Below are positions 62,278 to 64,000 of a stretch of DNA of 64,000 bases, piece by piece (the first letter of the stretch is position 1; each line of letters starts with the position of its first letter). A program made the translations under genes and the position numbers. A model generated the notes under the pieces. The model had not been told where the DNA came from. It saw nothing but the letters and a program-made list of their open reading frames with translations, and did no database searches. The stretch is from Trichomonas vaginalis G3. Lineage: Eukaryota; Parabasalia; Trichomonadida; Trichomonadidae. The DNA lies in the NCBI RefSeq assembly GCF_026262505.1, contig NC_067205.1:8246001-8310000 (forward strand). Direction: 5' to 3'.

Positions 62278-63577
62278 GGGTGTCCAAAGGTGTGTTTAGC
62301 ACAAACCTGAATACTGCGAATAGAAATAAACAAGTTACATATATATAAAGTTTATTTAAATATAATCACCATTGGATTCAATCACGCGTTCGCAGCGATC
62401 GATCCAGGCTTGAAAGACACGCTTTAAATCATCATGAGAAAATTGCTCAAATTGCTCTCTTACAAAATTTTCAAGATCATCTGGACTCGCGAATTCGCGT
62501 CCTTCAGCTCTCTTTTTTAGCGTGCCGAATAAATAAAAGTCAGAGGGTGCAATATCAGGTGAATAAATTGGGTTTGGAACAACTTTGACATTGTTTTCCA
62601 CCAAGTAATTCATTACCTTATGACTTTTGTGAACTCTTGAATTATCAAAATGAATTGCAAACTTTTGTTTTTGTTGTTTGGATTTCTCAAACTCATCAGA
62701 ATTGATAATTTGAGTAAGAACATTGTCAATTAGATACTGAGCATTCATCGTATTAGGTTTTTGAAGAATATCAATTGCGATGATGCCATTCACGCCCAAA
62801 AAAACCGACAACATCATCATTGGTGTGTCAATTTTTTTCTTCGGGAATGTTTGCGGATTTTCATCCTTCGGGATCCACATGATTTTGGCTTCTGTTGCAT
62901 ATTGAAACCAAGACTCGTCCCCTGTTACTAAAAAGCGAAACTTCTTGGATTGATACGCACCCAATATAGAGAGGAGCTCTTTCGAAGATTGGACTCTAGA
63001 TTTTTTTTGAACTGAATTAAGGTTGTGCGGAACCCAACGTGTATACGCTAGTTTGTAGTTTAAATAATTGTGCAGATAATAACTGACTGTTGTACGTGGT
63101 ATCTTTGTCATCTCCTCTATCCTTCTGAGTGATGCTCTTGGGTCTTCATCTAGCGCTTGAAGAATTGCTTTGATTTTTCTTTGATCCGGCGATTTTTTGT
63201 CAATTTTTATGATGGGCGCCTTTTTGTTCATGAAGTGATACATCCTAACATGATACGTTACAGTGGAATAGCTAGGAGCATCCATACCGAAGCATTTTAC
63301 CAATGTCTCGTAGATTTTTTTACAGTCTTTGCATTTTTTTGCAAGAGCGAGGATGTTTTCTTTATGATTCATTAAAAAAATGAAAAAAATCCCGCCAAAA
63401 TTTCCCGCGAAACCGCCTCTTGTCTCAAAATTCATTTTATATTCCGGCATGGCGCCAAAATACAACATACTCATCATATACATATATTCATATTTTTTAT
63501 TATATATTTATAATCAGCATATATCTCCTTTAATAGTCTCATATAGAGCGCTGTGCTAAACGCACCTTTGGACACCC
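62278..63577 (-). mobile_element. Mariner transposon, Tvmar1-like, whole
   Basis: A 1300-bp element with terminal inverted repeats GGGTGTCCAAAGGTGYGTTT (one mismatch over about 26 bp) and flanking TA dinucleotides at 62276-62277 and 63578-63579. It encodes one uninterrupted transposase. The layout fits the T. vaginalis mariner Tvmar1; identity to that element is inferred from memory of its features. Confidence 0.9.
62356..63372 (-). CDS. Mariner transposase (DD34D)
   Basis: A 339-residue cut-and-paste transposase. The start MNHKENILAL (ATG ending at 63372) is chosen as it gives the usual mariner length; upstream ATGs in frame would add about 37 residues. Two helix-turn-helix regions lie in the first 120 residues. 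The catalytic triad is D in VTGDESWFQ, D in FAIHFDNSRVH and D in YSPDIAPSDFYLF. There are 34 residues between the second and third D, the mariner signature. WVPHNL and YSPDIAPSDF are conserved mariner motifs. No break was seen, so it could be active. Confidence 0.92.
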   Translation of the reverse strand: MNHKENILALAKKCKDCKKIYETLVKCFGMDAPSYSTVTYHVRMYHFMNKKAPIIKIDKKSPDQRKIKAILQALDEDPRASLRRIEEMTKIPRTTVSYYLHNYLNYKLAYTRWVPHNLNSVQKKSRVQSSKELLSILGAYQSKKFRFLVTGDESWFQYATEAKIMWIPKDENPQTFPKKKIDTPMMMLSVFLGVNGIIAIDILQKPNTMNAQYLIDNVLTQIINSDEFEKSKQQKQKFAIHFDNSRVHKSHKVMNYLVENNVKVVPNPIYSPDIAPSDFYLFGTLKKRAEGREFASPDDLENFVREQFEQFSHDDLKRVFQAWIDRCERVIESNGDYI

Positions 63578-63604
63578 TATATATTCAAATTTCTGAATTT
63601 TTAA

Positions 63605-64000
63605 TTTTCATTTCAATTTCAAATGGAATTAGAAGAAGAAACTATCTTTACTGTTATGGATCTTTGTAAATTTGGAGTTAAACAAGAAATACAAGCACAG
63701 TATGGATATGGTGAACGTGTCAGGAAAGATCTCAGATTTCATTCCACTGCAAATATCCAAAATGTCCTGCACATTTTAATGTTGCAATCTTGGATCAAAA
63801 TAAATACAAACTAATCAAAATAGTTGAAGAACATGATCATTCCGCCCCAAATGACAAAAGTCAATATTCGTCTGTCTTTTATCGCAAATATTTAGAACAT
63901 TACTTCCAAACAGATGACAATCAAAGAGCGATAGCACAGCTAAATGCATTCAAAGATCTTGAAATTCCTCTTACAGGTCCGTCCATTCCAGAGATGTACG
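63605..64000 (+). pseudogene. Start of a second MULE-type transposase, runs off the window
   Basis: An ATG at 63623 opens MELEEETIFTVMDLCKFGV. After one frameshift near 63750 the sequence continues as CKYPKCPAHFNVAILDQNKY and VEEHDHSAP, the same C-x4-C and H-x-H zinc pattern found at the start of the MULE transposase at 14857. It extends to the window end. A TCATT initiator-like site lies about 15 nt upstream. It may belong to a MULE or to a domesticated relative. Confidence 0.55.

Overview
The window looks like nuclear DNA of a parabasalid protist, most likely Trichomonas vaginalis or a close relative. It is AT-rich and intronless, the host genes are tightly spaced, and a Rab GTPase gene has a TCACT initiator 11 nt before its ATG. 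Very large virus-like Maverick (Polinton) elements sit beside a MULE and a mariner, a mix typical of that genome. No rRNA, tRNA or CRISPR array was seen.

Layout. (1) 1-5760, minus strand: remnant of a Maverick-like element with a protein-primed family B DNA polymerase that contains an HNH-like zinc module. (2) 6160-13931: a short host island. It holds a Rab GTPase whose 3' end is overrun by a 4.05-kb non-coding element with 432-bp terminal inverted repeats, a multi-pass membrane protein, and a surface protein (right-handed-helix-like ectodomain, TDDK repeats, one membrane span) that lacks its 5' end. (3) 13932-17010: a Mutator-like (MULE) element. (4) 17011-60165: a composite of two Mavericks. 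The outer, older one occupies 17011-32626 and 54454-60165. A younger 21.8-kb Maverick (32627-54453) lies inside the outer element's polymerase gene, with 682-bp terminal inverted repeats and a 5-bp ATATC target duplication. (5) 60160-64000: a fragment of a possible hAT-like transposase, a solo copy of the MULE terminus, AT-rich tandem repeats, a whole-looking mariner (62278-63577), and the start of another MULE-type transposase running off the window.

How the parts work together. Each Maverick carries parts expected of an integrating virus: polymerase, integrase, packaging ATPase, candidate capsid proteins, and a long fiber with a bacteriophage-tail-fiber-like C-terminus. The outer element also has an SF3 helicase, two KilA-N proteins and a NUMOD/HNH-type nuclease. 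The inner one has a KilA-N protein and a small gene inside its terminal repeats. The two differ in gene order and content, so they are different lineages. The inner looks young (terminal repeats almost identical, under ten breaks). The outer is older (probably twenty or more breaks, right end missing).

The most interesting signals are a family of palindromes built on TTAGATCTAA at gene boundaries in both Mavericks, a duplicated 5' leader in front of four accessory genes, the phage-like fibers, a nuclease-associated domain freestanding in the terminal repeats, and the hairpin-filled non-coding element that removed the Rab prenylation tail.
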